Assembly: GCF_000799075.1 (NCBI RefSeq)
Contig: NZ_JTLI01000014.1
Coordinates: forward strand, 97,498 to 161,497
Reading direction: 5' to 3'
From: Cetobacterium sp. ZOR0034
GTDB lineage: Bacteria; Fusobacteriota; Fusobacteriia; Fusobacteriales; Fusobacteriaceae
Length of the DNA stretch: 64,000 nt
The position numbers and the translations under genes are program-made. This document shows positions 16,147 to 24,284 of the stretch, in pieces (the stretch's first letter is position 1; every line of letters starts with the position of its first letter). The notes beneath the pieces are model-generated. The model made no database searches. It saw nothing but the letters and a program-made list of their open reading frames with translations, and had not been told where the DNA came from.

Positions 16147-16890
16147 TTAAATACCTTTTTTTGTTTTTAAAAGTTTCAATGTTGTTGTTGTGAATGCAGT
16201 TATGCTTATCAATGGAGCCACGATTATCCCTATGATAGGAATAAAATATATCAAAGTAAATATTCCACCTCCAATTGTAAATACGATCTTATTTTGCCAT
16301 ATAAAATCTGAACTTTCCTCTGCTGACATCTTGTGTCTTTCAAGTGTATAATCAACAAAATTATACGATATAAAGTAACTTTGAATAATATAAATTAAAA
16401 TCGGTACGATTATATTTATAACAGGAATAAATCCCAATAAAATAACTATACTCGTAAAAAAAAATTCTTTAAAAAAACTTTTACCCGCAATTTTTATTCC
16501 CCTTAATATAAAAAACAAATTTTCTTTGACCGTGAATTTATACACAACTCCCTCTTCGTAGCATTCAATCTTTTCGGATATATAACTAAAAAAAGGTGCT
16601 AATATTGCCAATAAAATCGTTTTAAAAAAGAAATACTCTACTGAAATCATAATCGTTCTTATTAAAAAGATAAACAACCATCTTACTATTCTAGAATATT
16701 CTTGAAAATCAAAAACATTACTTACTTCTTTGAATATCCAATCCCCTATATATCCAGAAATCCAATAAAAAAATAAAAGTAATAATACGCCTACAAATCC
16801 TCCAACCAAATATCCCCATCTTAACCCTAATTCTTTTATTAATTTAGGCGCTTTCAAATAACCGTCTAATAATATTCTTATCTTTTCCAC
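16147..16890 (-). CDS. EI24-domain (CysZ-like) membrane protein
   Basis: 247 residues with about six hydrophobic segments and the features of the EI24/CysZ group: a long first helix (YLVGGFVGVLLLLFFYWI), the FFKTILLAILAPFFSYISEKIE segment, and a late NFVDYTLERHKMSAEES loop followed by GGGIFTLIYFIPIIGIIVAPL. CysZ imports sulfate, but no sulfur genes are nearby and many EI24 proteins have no known role. The gene stands alone between cstA and the OmpA lipoprotein. Confidence 0.78.
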   Translation of the reverse strand: MEKIRILLDGYLKAPKLIKELGLRWGYLVGGFVGVLLLLFFYWISGYIGDWIFKEVSNVFDFQEYSRIVRWLFIFLIRTIMISVEYFFFKTILLAILAPFFSYISEKIECYEEGVVYKFTVKENLFFILRGIKIAGKSFFKEFFFTSIVILLGFIPVINIIVPILIYIIQSYFISYNFVDYTLERHKMSAEESSDFIWQNKIVFTIGGGIFTLIYFIPIIGIIVAPLISITAFTTTTLKLLKTKKGI

Positions 16891-16956
16891 TTCTCTCTCC
16901 TCTAAATAAGTTTATAAATTAATTTACAACAACTTGTATATCTATCTTTCAAAATA

Positions 16957-16980
16957 AAAAAAGGCTTTAAAGCCTTTTTT
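16957..16980 (-). terminator. Terminator of the OmpA-family lipoprotein gene
   Basis: Perfect 24-base palindrome AAAAAAGGCTTT / AAAGCCTTTTTT that begins inside the stop codon of the lipoprotein gene. The T-run on the minus strand makes it a strong terminator. Confidence 0.9.
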
Positions 16981-17602
16981 ATTTTTGATATATATTAATT
17001 TCTACTCTTCTATTTAACGCCTTTCCATCAACTGTCGCATTTGAAGCTACTGGATTTCTATCCCCATAACCAACACTTGAAATTCTACTCGGTGATACTC
17101 CCTGTGTTGCTAAATAATTTGCTACACTTTGTGCTCTTTGTAATGAAAGATTTAAATTAGAATTTGGATTTCCCGTATTGTCTGTATATCCAGAAATTTG
17201 GATTTTTGTATCAGGATATCTATTCATGATATCCGCAATAGAATTTAACGGTGCATAGAATCCTCCGTTTAAGACAGAACTTCCACTTTTAAATGAAGAT
17301 TCACCAGGTAATCTTAAATTTATATTGTCTTTATTATTTGTTACTGTTATATTTGTACTATTTAGAGCATTTATAAACTCTTTGTATTGAGCATCTTTGT
17401 AAGCTCCCCAACCAAGTCCTGCTAAAGCACCTATTCCAGCACCTATAAGCGTTCCCTTTGTATCTTTTCCTACTAATTGACCTATCAGTGCTCCTGCTGC
17501 TGCACCTTTTACAGTTCCACTAGTTTTTTTATCTGCAGTACTACAAGCCCCTAAAAGAGATGTCGTCAGTAGTAACATAGCTATTGTTTTCTTGTTTCTC
17601 AT
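16979..17602 (-). CDS. OmpA-family lipoprotein (YiaD-like)
   Basis: 207-residue envelope protein. The signal peptide ends in LLGAC with lipidated Cys20. Residues 30-70 are a glycine-zipper stretch (GAAAGALIGQLVG, GAGIGALAGLGWG), followed by an OmpA C-terminal peptidoglycan-binding domain (about 95-207) with ISGYTDNTG, NLSLQRAQSVANYL and ALNRRVEI. This order matches YiaD/Pal-like outer-membrane lipoproteins that tie the outer membrane to peptidoglycan. It has its own consensus promoter and a strong terminator. Confidence 0.9.
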   Translation of the reverse strand: MRNKKTIAMLLLTTSLLGACSTADKKTSGTVKGAAAGALIGQLVGKDTKGTLIGAGIGALAGLGWGAYKDAQYKEFINALNSTNITVTNNKDNINLRLPGESSFKSGSSVLNGGFYAPLNSIADIMNRYPDTKIQISGYTDNTGNPNSNLNLSLQRAQSVANYLATQGVSPSRISSVGYGDRNPVASNATVDGKALNRRVEINIYQK

Positions 17603-17631
17603 TTTGTTCCTCCTATTTTGATACTTCTTAT

Positions 17632-17660
17632 ATTATCTAATATATAAAGGAACATGTCAA
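17632..17660 (-). promoter_or_regulatory. Promoter of the OmpA-family lipoprotein gene
   Basis: TTGACA (complement of 17655-17660), 17-base spacer, GATAAT (complement of 17632-17637), about 30 bases upstream of the start codon. Confidence 0.8.
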
Positions 17661-17694
17661 GAATTCTATGTTACTTTTCTAACTAACTTGATAA

Positions 17695-19029
17695 TTACTT
17701 TGCACTTAATGCAGCCATTGTTATATAGTTATATGGTTGATTAAAATGAGGTAAGAAGAATATATCTAATAATTTAATTTTATCTATAGTCACTTTCTCT
17801 TGAATAGCAAGTGAGAACATATGAATTCCCATTGATATATCTTGTCTTGAAGCCATTTGAGCTCCTAGTACTCTTCTTGTATTTTTATCATAAACTATTT
17901 TTAAGAATACAGTATCATTATCATGTTCGATAAATCCAGGTTTTTGTAAATCTGCAAACTCAGTTGCAATTGCATCATATCCTAAAGCTTTTGCTTTCTC
18001 TAAAGTTAATCCTGTTGAAACCATATTTAACCCATATATTGAGATTCCATTCGAACCTTGAACTCCAATACTTTCTAATTTAGTTCCACACACGTTATGA
18101 GCTGCAACGATACCTGAACGAACCGCATTTGTTGCTAAAGCTATGTAGTTTGTATCTTCGATTGAGTTGTCATAAACTGTAGCACAATCTCCAATTGCAT
18201 AAACATCTTCTAAACTTGATTTTTGAGTTAAATCTACTCTGTAAGCTCCATTTCTAAATAACTCTAACTTTTCTTTTCCTAAGATATTATTTGGTACAAA
18301 ACCAACAGCTAAAATAACCATATCAGCTTTGTAAGTTTTCTTGTCTGTTACAACTTCCTCAACTTTTCCATTTCCTTTGATCTCTAATACTTTCTCTCCA
18401 AAGTTTACATTAACTCCATTTTTTACCATATTTTCTTTCATCATCTCTCTGAATTCAGAATCATAGTAACCTGATAAGCAACTGTCACTTAAATCAACTA
18501 GCTCTACATTCTTTCCACATCTTTGGAAAGCTTCAGCTAATTCAACACCAATATACCCTGCTCCAACTACTACTATATTTTTTAACTCTTTATTTTCTAA
18601 TTTTTTTATTACATCTTCAGCATGTTGATATAGTTTTACGAATTGAACATTTTCTAAATCTTTTCCAGGAATTGGTAAATCTATTGGTAACGATCCTGTT
18701 GATAATATTAATTTATCATAAGATTCTACTATCTCATTTCCATTCTTATCCATTCCATAAACAACTTTATTATCAAAATCTACTCTTTTTATCTCTGTTT
18801 CCATATGAACTTTAGCACCATTACATTCTAATTTTTCTTGTGAAGAGTAGAATAATCCTTCAGGTCCTGAAATTTGCTTTCCTATCCATAAAGCCATTCC
18901 ACATCCTAAAAAGCTAATGTTTGAGTTTTTGTCAAATACTACCACCTCTTGATTTGGGTAGTTCGATAAGATTGTGTTAATTGCTGCTGTTCCAGCGTGA
19001 TTTGCTCCTACTACTACTATTTTACTCAT
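17695..19029 (-). CDS. nox: NADH oxidase (water-forming type), FAD-dependent
   Basis: 444-residue pyridine nucleotide-disulfide oxidoreductase of the Nox/CoA-disulfide reductase group. It has the FAD motif VVVGANHAG at the start, the single redox cysteine Cys43 in [10 protein letters not shown], the NADH motif [16 protein letters not shown], the [11 protein letters not shown] motif and a C-terminal dimer domain. Length and the FLGCG context fit H2O-forming NADH oxidase, which removes oxygen at the cost of NADH; CoA-disulfide reductase is the main alternative. With rubrerythrin nearby it would help oxygen tolerance in an anaerobe. A consensus promoter precedes it. Confidence 0.88.
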   Translation of the reverse strand: MSKIVVVGANHAGTAAINTILSNYPNQEVVVFDKNSNISFLGCGMALWIGKQISGPEGLFYSSQEKLECNGAKVHMETEIKRVDFDNKVVYGMDKNGNEIVESYDKLILSTGSLPIDLPIPGKDLENVQFVKLYQHAEDVIKKLENKELKNIVVVGAGYIGVELAEAFQRCGKNVELVDLSDSCLSGYYDSEFREMMKENMVKNGVNVNFGEKVLEIKGNGKVEEVVTDKKTYKADMVILAVGFVPNNILGKEKLELFRNGAYRVDLTQKSSLEDVYAIGDCATVYDNSIEDTNYIALATNAVRSGIVAAHNVCGTKLESIGVQGSNGISIYGLNMVSTGLTLEKAKALGYDAIATEFADLQKPGFIEHDNDTVFLKIVYDKNTRRVLGAQMASRQDISMGIHMFSLAIQEKVTIDKIKLLDIFFLPHFNQPYNYITMAALSAK

Positions 19030-19073
19030 AATTGCCTCCTAAAATTCATTTTATTTGATATATATTCAATCAA

Positions 19074-19102
19074 AGTATACCTTTTTAGTATTCTGAAGTC
19101 AA
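19074..19102 (-). promoter_or_regulatory. Promoter of nox
   Basis: TTGACT (complement of 19097-19102), 17-base spacer, TATACT (complement of 19074-19079). A short palindrome TTTGAT-N9-ATCAAA at 19054-19074 covers the expected transcription start. Confidence 0.8.
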
Positions 19103-19151
19103 TTGTTTTTACGATTAAAATATGACCTTGAATTCATTTTTTTTTAATCAA

Positions 19152-19183
19152 AATAAAAACGAGGATGTTTTTTTATCCTCGTT
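19152..19183 (-). terminator. Terminator of the PepV-type dipeptidase gene
   Basis: Arms AACGAGGAT / ATCCTCGTT with an 8-base loop, followed by TTTATTTT on the minus strand, about 15 bases after the stop codon. Confidence 0.85.
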
Positions 19184-19196
19184 AATTCTTTTATTT

Positions 19197-20534
19197 CTAT
19201 ATGTACTCTTTAAATTTTTCAAATGCTCTCATATATATTTTCATAGCTAATTTTATGTCTTCTAACACGATATACTCATTCGGTTGATGCTCTGTTTTTG
19301 GGCTATTTGGTAAAACTGCACCAAATGCTACACAGTTATTTATTGCTCTTGCATATGTAGCTCCCCCTCCAGCTATCGGTCTAGAAATTAAATCTCCTGT
19401 CACTTCTTGATAAGCTGACATCAATGTTTTTACTAAACTAGAATCTAGAGGTGTATATATTGATTTCAAATAATCATGTGCCTGATATCTAAATCCATAA
19501 TCAGAAGCCTTTTTAGTTATTGTTTCTATTATATTTTCTACACTATACGTCACCGGTATTCTCATATCAATACATAAAATTTCTTCTTTCTCTGTAAATT
19601 CGATTTTACCAATATTAAATTTTAACTCTCCTGAATGTTCATCTTTAATCTCTCCAAAAATAGGTTCTGCAAAATTATAACCAATAATATTTTCCACTAT
19701 AAATTTACCAGATTTTGTATTTTGTCCACTTTCATTCAAAGCATGCATATATCTATTGATTGCATTTACACCTGTTTCAGCTACTTGAGCATGAACACTT
19801 TTTCCAATTATTTCAACGCATCCATTTTTTTCTAAATACTCGTAATTCAATTTTTCTAATGTCTCTATAAGACCTTTTGAGTTTTCAACTGTAATCGTCG
19901 AAGGAACCGAGTTAAATGCATCTCCACCTTTAAATATCATTCCACTTTCATTTTCAGCGATAAGCTTACATTGCAACAAACCCTTTTCTGCATATATCAA
20001 TGGAAATTTAGAATCTGGTGTAAACCCTACTGTAGGCATCTCCTCTTTTTCTACATATTTAGGCATATCTCTCCATAGATTTTCTTCATCTGTACCAAAG
20101 ATAAATCTTACTCTGTAATCTAATTCAAATCCAGTTTCTAATAAAATTTTCAGAGCATATATAGCAGCTAATGTAGGCCCCTTGTCATCTTGAGCTCCTC
20201 TTCCAAAATATTTCCCATCTTCAATTTTTGGTTCAAATGGCGGATTTTTCCATTTTTTCAAATCACCTGGTGGAACTACATCCAAGTGTCCTAAAACACC
20301 TACTAATTTTTCTCCATCTCCAATTTCAGCATAACCATAATACCCTTCTGGATCAATAAAAGTTTTAAAACCTAACTCCTCACATATTTTCAAAGTTTCC
20401 TCTAATACATTTTGTATATCTTCTCCAAACGGATAACCACTTTTATCTTCTTTTAAGAAGCTGGGGATTTTTACTATTTTATTTAAACTTTCTATAAACT
20501 CTGGAAATTTTTCATCTAATTTTTTATACTTCAA
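19197..20534 (-). CDS. pepV: M20-family dipeptidase (PepV-like)
   Basis: 445-residue zinc dipeptidase of the M20 family. Zinc and catalytic motifs are in order: GVLGHLDVVPPGD (about 78-90), GRGAQDDKGPTLAA (about 112-125) and FGTDEENLWRD (about 146-156), with an inserted lid domain and a C-terminal GGGATYARA segment carrying the late ligand region. No signal peptide, so it acts in the cytosol on dipeptides, in keeping with an amino-acid fermenter. The MBL-fold gene lies just upstream on the same strand with only about 19 bases between. Confidence 0.88.
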   Translation of the reverse strand: MKYKKLDEKFPEFIESLNKIVKIPSFLKEDKSGYPFGEDIQNVLEETLKICEELGFKTFIDPEGYYGYAEIGDGEKLVGVLGHLDVVPPGDLKKWKNPPFEPKIEDGKYFGRGAQDDKGPTLAAIYALKILLETGFELDYRVRFIFGTDEENLWRDMPKYVEKEEMPTVGFTPDSKFPLIYAEKGLLQCKLIAENESGMIFKGGDAFNSVPSTITVENSKGLIETLEKLNYEYLEKNGCVEIIGKSVHAQVAETGVNAINRYMHALNESGQNTKSGKFIVENIIGYNFAEPIFGEIKDEHSGELKFNIGKIEFTEKEEILCIDMRIPVTYSVENIIETITKKASDYGFRYQAHDYLKSIYTPLDSSLVKTLMSAYQEVTGDLISRPIAGGGATYARAINNCVAFGAVLPNSPKTEHQPNEYIVLEDIKLAMKIYMRAFEKFKEYI

Positions 20535-20553
20535 CGCTCTCTCCCTATTTCAA

Positions 20554-21354
20554 TTATAAATTTATTTTATTCCCTACTTGAATATCAGATATATAAATCC
20601 CAGTCTTCTCTATCATTCGCTTTATACCATACTCGCCAGTACAGTGACAAGGATACAGACTTTCAACTTTACTTTTATTCAGATAATCTATAACTTCATC
20701 TATATATTTTTCATTTTTATTTAAACTTGTTCTGCTCGAAAGGTGAAAACCTCCTACTATTACATTTACTTTATCACCATAAGCTTCACATTCATCTAAG
20801 ATATTATTTACTCCCTTATGAGCACATCCAATAAATAAAGCTTTAACTTTTTCCTCCTCAACTATCAAGTTTAATTCGTGTTTGAAATTATCTTTTATAT
20901 ACTCACCATTATCACTTTTTATATAAAGACTTTCGTTCAGAGGATTATAGCTCTCTCTATTAAAACAATGGAATAATTTTAAATTCTCAATTTCTAAAAT
21001 ATTCTCTACAAAATTAAATCTTTCAACATCCAGATACTCGTATGGTATTCCTATATCTATATACGCTCCAAAGATTTTCTTATAGTGCTTTTCAAAATAA
21101 TATTCACTACAATAAATCTTTGCTTTTTTATTTTTCTTTAAAAAATATGAAAGTCCGCCTCCATGATCTTTATGACCATGAGATAAAATCAAATAATCTA
21201 CCTCTTCTAAATTTAAACCTAATTTTTCAGCATTTTTCCAAAACTTTTTGCTCTCTCCAACATCAAATAATATTTTCAAACCTTTTGTTTCTATATATAA
21301 AGAGAGGCCATGCTCCTTCGCTAACTCTTTATTTGAGCTTTTATTTTCAACCAA
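20554..21354 (-). CDS. MBL-fold metallohydrolase; true start may be an AUA codon at 21369
   Basis: Cytosolic metallo-beta-lactamase-fold protein with the zinc motif SHGHKDHGGGL (about residues 58-68), a later GCAHKG histidine, GGFHLSS and a PCHCTGEYG end. This is the group of small MBL hydrolases whose N-terminal strand reads roughly xIxVLVENxT. Here that strand is encoded as IEIQVLVEN, but a TAG lies two codons before it and the only usual start in frame is the TTG at 21354, which would cut off the strand. A GGAAGGG site lies 7 bases before an ATA at 21369. Either AUA is used as a start, or a former ATG has mutated. The substrate is unknown. Confidence 0.75.
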   Translation of the reverse strand: MVENKSSNKELAKEHGLSLYIETKGLKILFDVGESKKFWKNAEKLGLNLEEVDYLILSHGHKDHGGGLSYFLKKNKKAKIYCSEYYFEKHYKKIFGAYIDIGIPYEYLDVERFNFVENILEIENLKLFHCFNRESYNPLNESLYIKSDNGEYIKDNFKHELNLIVEEEKVKALFIGCAHKGVNNILDECEAYGDKVNVIVGGFHLSSRTSLNKNEKYIDEVIDYLNKSKVESLYPCHCTGEYGIKRMIEKTGIYISDIQVGNKINL

Positions 21355-21436
21355 GACCTGTATTTCTATCTTCTATCCCTTCCTTTTTTATTTTATTAAA
21401 AATAATTATATTGTTTTTATTACAAAAAATCAAGTT

Positions 21437-22306
21437 TTATAGTATGAAAAATGTTGTTATTCCAACAAAAGAAATTATTGCACCGACTACTTCTGAAGGA
21501 GATATTTTTTCTTTAAAACAAACTATTGATATTGGAATTATTAATATTGGACTTGTTGCAGCTAGCGTACTCACAATCCCAACGTGTGCATGTTTCATAG
21601 CTTCAACTAAAGACGTCACACCCATCGTTGCTACAATTGTCCCTAACACTATATATAACATCGCTTTTTTATTCACTATTCCATCTTTTATATCCATCCA
21701 CTCTTTACGATATGTTATATATAAAATAAAAGCTAATATAGCTGGAATTGTTCTAACCTGTATTGTTGCAAAAGAATCATAATCTATCGACCCCATCCGA
21801 GTAAAAACTATTCCAAAACTCTCTCCTAACATAGCTAATACAGCATACATAAACCCTACTTTTGAAAAAGTCTGGTCACTTTTCTTCTTTAAAATGACTA
21901 TTGCAATTCCACTTATTGTCAATAACATCCCTATTACTTTAAATAACTCTATTTTCTCCTCTAAAATAAAAAAGCTTAATATTGACACCGCTATAGGACT
22001 AAATGTCATCACAAGCAGTGTAATTCGAGGACCTATTTTCAAATAAGCTTTAAATAAAAAGAAATCTCCTAAAAATAATCCAAATAATCCTGATACAGAT
22101 AGATACTTTAAAGATTCTTTAGAAACATCTAAAGGTAGTAACATCCCTCTATTCATCTGTGTTATCATACCTAAAAATACCATAGCTAAAACTAATCTTA
22201 TTAAGTTTACTGCCAAACTTCCCGCTTCTTTACTTGCTTTCTCTAAAAAAATAGAACTTCCTACCCATCCAAAAGCTGCTAAAAGTGCTAAACTTTCCCC
22301 CATCAT
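21437..22306 (-). CDS. DMT-superfamily (EamA) transporter
   Basis: 289-residue inner-membrane protein with ten hydrophobic segments arranged as two EamA repeats (first to about 140, second from about 152). Typical features include LAAFGWVGSSIFLEKASK at the start, a FLGDFFLFKAYLKIGPR loop, and a C-terminal SPILIIPISIVCFKEKISPSEVVGAIISFVGI that mirrors the first repeat. Such proteins export amino acids or metabolites; the substrate cannot be told. It lies upstream of the MBL gene on the same strand, about 70-80 bases apart. Confidence 0.85.
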   Translation of the reverse strand: MMGESLALLAAFGWVGSSIFLEKASKEAGSLAVNLIRLVLAMVFLGMITQMNRGMLLPLDVSKESLKYLSVSGLFGLFLGDFFLFKAYLKIGPRITLLVMTFSPIAVSILSFFILEEKIELFKVIGMLLTISGIAIVILKKKSDQTFSKVGFMYAVLAMLGESFGIVFTRMGSIDYDSFATIQVRTIPAILAFILYITYRKEWMDIKDGIVNKKAMLYIVLGTIVATMGVTSLVEAMKHAHVGIVSTLAATSPILIIPISIVCFKEKISPSEVVGAIISFVGITTFFIL

Positions 22307-22368
22307 TGTTCTCCCCCCCTATTTTTCTTTTTTACTATTCTACACTATTTTTAATTTAATTTGAAATG

Positions 22369-22397
22369 AAAAAATAGAGAGGATTATATCCTCTCTA
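22369..22397 (-). terminator. Terminator of the rubrerythrin gene
   Basis: Perfect arms TAGAGAGGAT / ATCCTCTCTA with a 3-base loop and six T after it on the minus strand, 9 bases past the stop codon. Confidence 0.9.
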
Positions 22398-22405
22398 AAT
22401 CAATC

Positions 22406-22984
22406 TTAATAGTTTACACATTCCATTTCAAACTCTTTCTGTTTTTCTAAGCATGATGGGCACACCTTAGGAGCTTCTTTACCTGCATGAACATACCCAC
22501 ACTTTCTACACTTCCATCTCACATCTTCATCTTTTTTAAACACTAACTCTCTACCTAAATTGTCAAGAAGTTTACGATATCTTTTTTCATGTAATTTTTC
22601 TACTTCAACTATAGCTTTAAACGCTGCTGCTACCTGTGGATATCCCTCTTCTATTGCTACCTCAGCAAATCCTGGATAAAGCTCTGCCCACTCCTCATAT
22701 TCACCTTCAGCAGCCTCTTCTAAATTTTCCATAGTTGTTCCAACAATTCCAGCTGGATATGTTGCTGTTATCTCAACAGGTCCTCCCTCTAAAAATGAGA
22801 AAAATCTTCTAGCATGATATTGCTCATTTAAAGCTGTTTCTTCAAACAATGCAGCTATCTGCTCATACCCTTCACTCTTAGCTTTTTCAGCAAACATCGT
22901 ATATCTTTGTCTTGCTTGTGACTCTCCTGCAAAAGCTTTTAATAAATTTTGCTCAGTTCTAGATCCCTTAATCGATTTTACCAT
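22406..22984 (-). CDS. rbr: Rubrerythrin
   Basis: Rubrerythrin reduces hydrogen peroxide in the cytosol of anaerobes with electrons from NAD(P)H via rubredoxin-type carriers. The 192-residue protein has the di-iron four-helix domain (ESQARQRY with Glu21, ALNEQYHARR, EGEYEEW, VEKLHEKRY) and a C-terminal rubredoxin with cysteines 159, 162, 175 and 178. Length matches the standard form. It is monocistronic: the GGAGG site, own leader and a strong terminator are visible. It lies head-to-head with a nitroreductase-family gene. Confidence 0.95.
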   Translation of the reverse strand: MVKSIKGSRTEQNLLKAFAGESQARQRYTMFAEKAKSEGYEQIAALFEETALNEQYHARRFFSFLEGGPVEITATYPAGIVGTTMENLEEAAEGEYEEWAELYPGFAEVAIEEGYPQVAAAFKAIVEVEKLHEKRYRKLLDNLGRELVFKKDEDVRWKCRKCGYVHAGKEAPKVCPSCLEKQKEFEMECVNY

Positions 22985-23103
22985 TTTATCCTGTTACCTC
23001 CTTATTTGTATTCTTTGATATTATTCTATCTTTTTATTTTTTTCCTTTTTATTTTTTTATTTTATATGATAATATAGAAAATAAAATTATACGAGGAGGA
23101 TAT

Positions 23104-23616
23104 ATGGATTTTTTATCAAGAAGAACCATTAGAAAATATACTACACAAAATATTGAAAAAGAAAAATTAAATGAAATTTTAAAAACCACTTTAGCCTCAC
23201 CTTCTGGAAGAAACTTAAAACCATTTGAATTAATTCTAACTCAAAACAAAGATATTTTAAATAAATTATCTCTTTCCAAAAAAGTTGGTTCAGCTATGCT
23301 AAGTGAAGCTAATGCAGCAATTGTTGTTCTCGGAAATCCTGAGACATCAAACACTTGGAACGAAGACTCCTCTATTGCATCATTCACAATTCAACTAAAA
23401 GCTTTTCAACTTGGATTAGGTAGTTGCTGGATAAATGTAAAAGATAGAAAAACTAGTGATGGAATCGATTCTGAAATTTATATAAAAAATTTATTATCAA
23501 TTCCATCTCATTTCAAAATAGTTTCAATTATTTCACTAGGATATCCAAACGAAGAAAAAATACCTCGAAATGAAAACGATATGGACTTTTCTAAAATTCA
23601 TATTGATAAGTTCTAA
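23104..23616 (+). CDS. Nitroreductase-family flavoprotein
   Basis: 170-residue FMN protein of the nitroreductase fold. It begins with DFLSRRTIRKYT, the usual FMN phosphate-binding arginine motif, then ASPSGRNLKPFELI, and has GLGSCWINVKDR and SIISLGYPNEEK near the end. This is the short type that is often found in anaerobes; the in vivo substrate is unknown. It has a GAGGAGG ribosome site and ends in a strong bidirectional terminator. It is divergent from rubrerythrin, with about 120 bases between. Confidence 0.85.
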   Translation: MDFLSRRTIRKYTTQNIEKEKLNEILKTTLASPSGRNLKPFELILTQNKDILNKLSLSKKVGSAMLSEANAAIVVLGNPETSNTWNEDSSIASFTIQLKAFQLGLGSCWINVKDRKTSDGIDSEIYIKNLLSIPSHFKIVSIISLGYPNEEKIPRNENDMDFSKIHIDKF

Positions 23617-23618
23617 AA

Positions 23619-23660
23619 AAAAGGATTATTGTAACTTTACAGAGTCACAATAATCCTTTT
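23619..23660. terminator. Bidirectional terminator
   Basis: Arms AAAAGGATTATTGT / ACAATAATCCTTTT (14 bp) with a 14-base loop between the convergent nitroreductase and HugZ-type genes. Confidence 0.9.
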
Positions 23661-23661
23661 C

Positions 23662-24180
23662 TTATCTATGAGTTTTTTTATCTCCAGTCATATGAATGAT
23701 ATCATCACCTTTTAAATTAAACGCTTGACCAAAACCTTTAACAAATCTTCCATCAATTACATCTAATTTTACTAAATGGAAATCTTCCATCTTACGCACT
23801 ACCTTAACTCCATGTCCCATTCTCTCTTCGAAAATATCTAAAATAGTTTCAAATCTCTCATCTCTTGGTTGGAATTCAGCTGTAACATTATATCTTAATC
23901 TCTTTCTTACTAACACTGATGCCGCTTCACTTTCATCTTGTAAGAACATAATCTCAAACTTTTGAGTGTTCTCTACTAAGTTATCATAGTGATCTCCTAT
24001 TTCACTGATAAAAATGTATCCTGCACCTTCATATTTTACATACGGAGCATAAGTAACATCAATCTCTCCATTTTTAGAAACCGTTCCTAAAACTACTGAT
24101 TTAAAACTTCCTTCAAACTCATCTATCTCTTTTCTTAATTCATCTTTATTTAAATTCATTGCCATTGCCATTTTCATCAT
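23662..24180 (-). CDS. hugZ: HugZ/HutZ-type heme utilization protein
   Basis: 172-residue protein of the flavin-reductase-like split-barrel fold used by HugZ/HutZ, which bind or degrade heme in the cytosol. The core reads SVVLGTVSKNGEIDVTYAPYV, then YIFISEIGDHYDNLVEN and KRLRYNVTAEF; the C-terminal part has FVKGFGQAFNL and ends in a basic tail with His163 and His171 as candidate heme ligands. The oxygen-dependent activity of this family may matter little in an anaerobe, so here it may mainly hold heme. It has its own promoter with strong symmetry and is the last gene of the heme island on this side. Confidence 0.83.
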   Translation of the reverse strand: MMKMAMAMNLNKDELRKEIDEFEGSFKSVVLGTVSKNGEIDVTYAPYVKYEGAGYIFISEIGDHYDNLVENTQKFEIMFLQDESEAASVLVRKRLRYNVTAEFQPRDERFETILDIFEERMGHGVKVVRKMEDFHLVKLDVIDGRFVKGFGQAFNLKGDDIIHMTGDKKTHR

Positions 24181-24229
24181 AAATATTCAATCTCCTTTAA
24201 GTTTGTATCTCAAAATATTATATACTCAT

Positions 24230-24258
24230 ATAGTATATTTTTTTACAAACTTTGTCAA
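24230..24258 (-). promoter_or_regulatory. Promoter of hugZ
   Basis: TTGACA (complement of 24253-24258), 17-base spacer, TACTAT (complement of 24230-24235). The start of the spacer reads AAGTTTGTA and the same 9 bases recur in inverted form at 24199-24207. A second short palindrome, ATATACT-N5-AGTATAT, covers the -10 box. Confidence 0.82.
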
Positions 24259-24284
24259 GAATTAATTACACTTTTTTTGTATGA

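Noticed and set aside
19054..19074. TTTGAT-N9-ATCAAA palindrome at nox as a Rex site
   Set aside because: Rex sites read TTGTGA-N6-TCACAA; this has different arms and spacing, and short A/T palindromes are common here. Noted only within the promoter entry.
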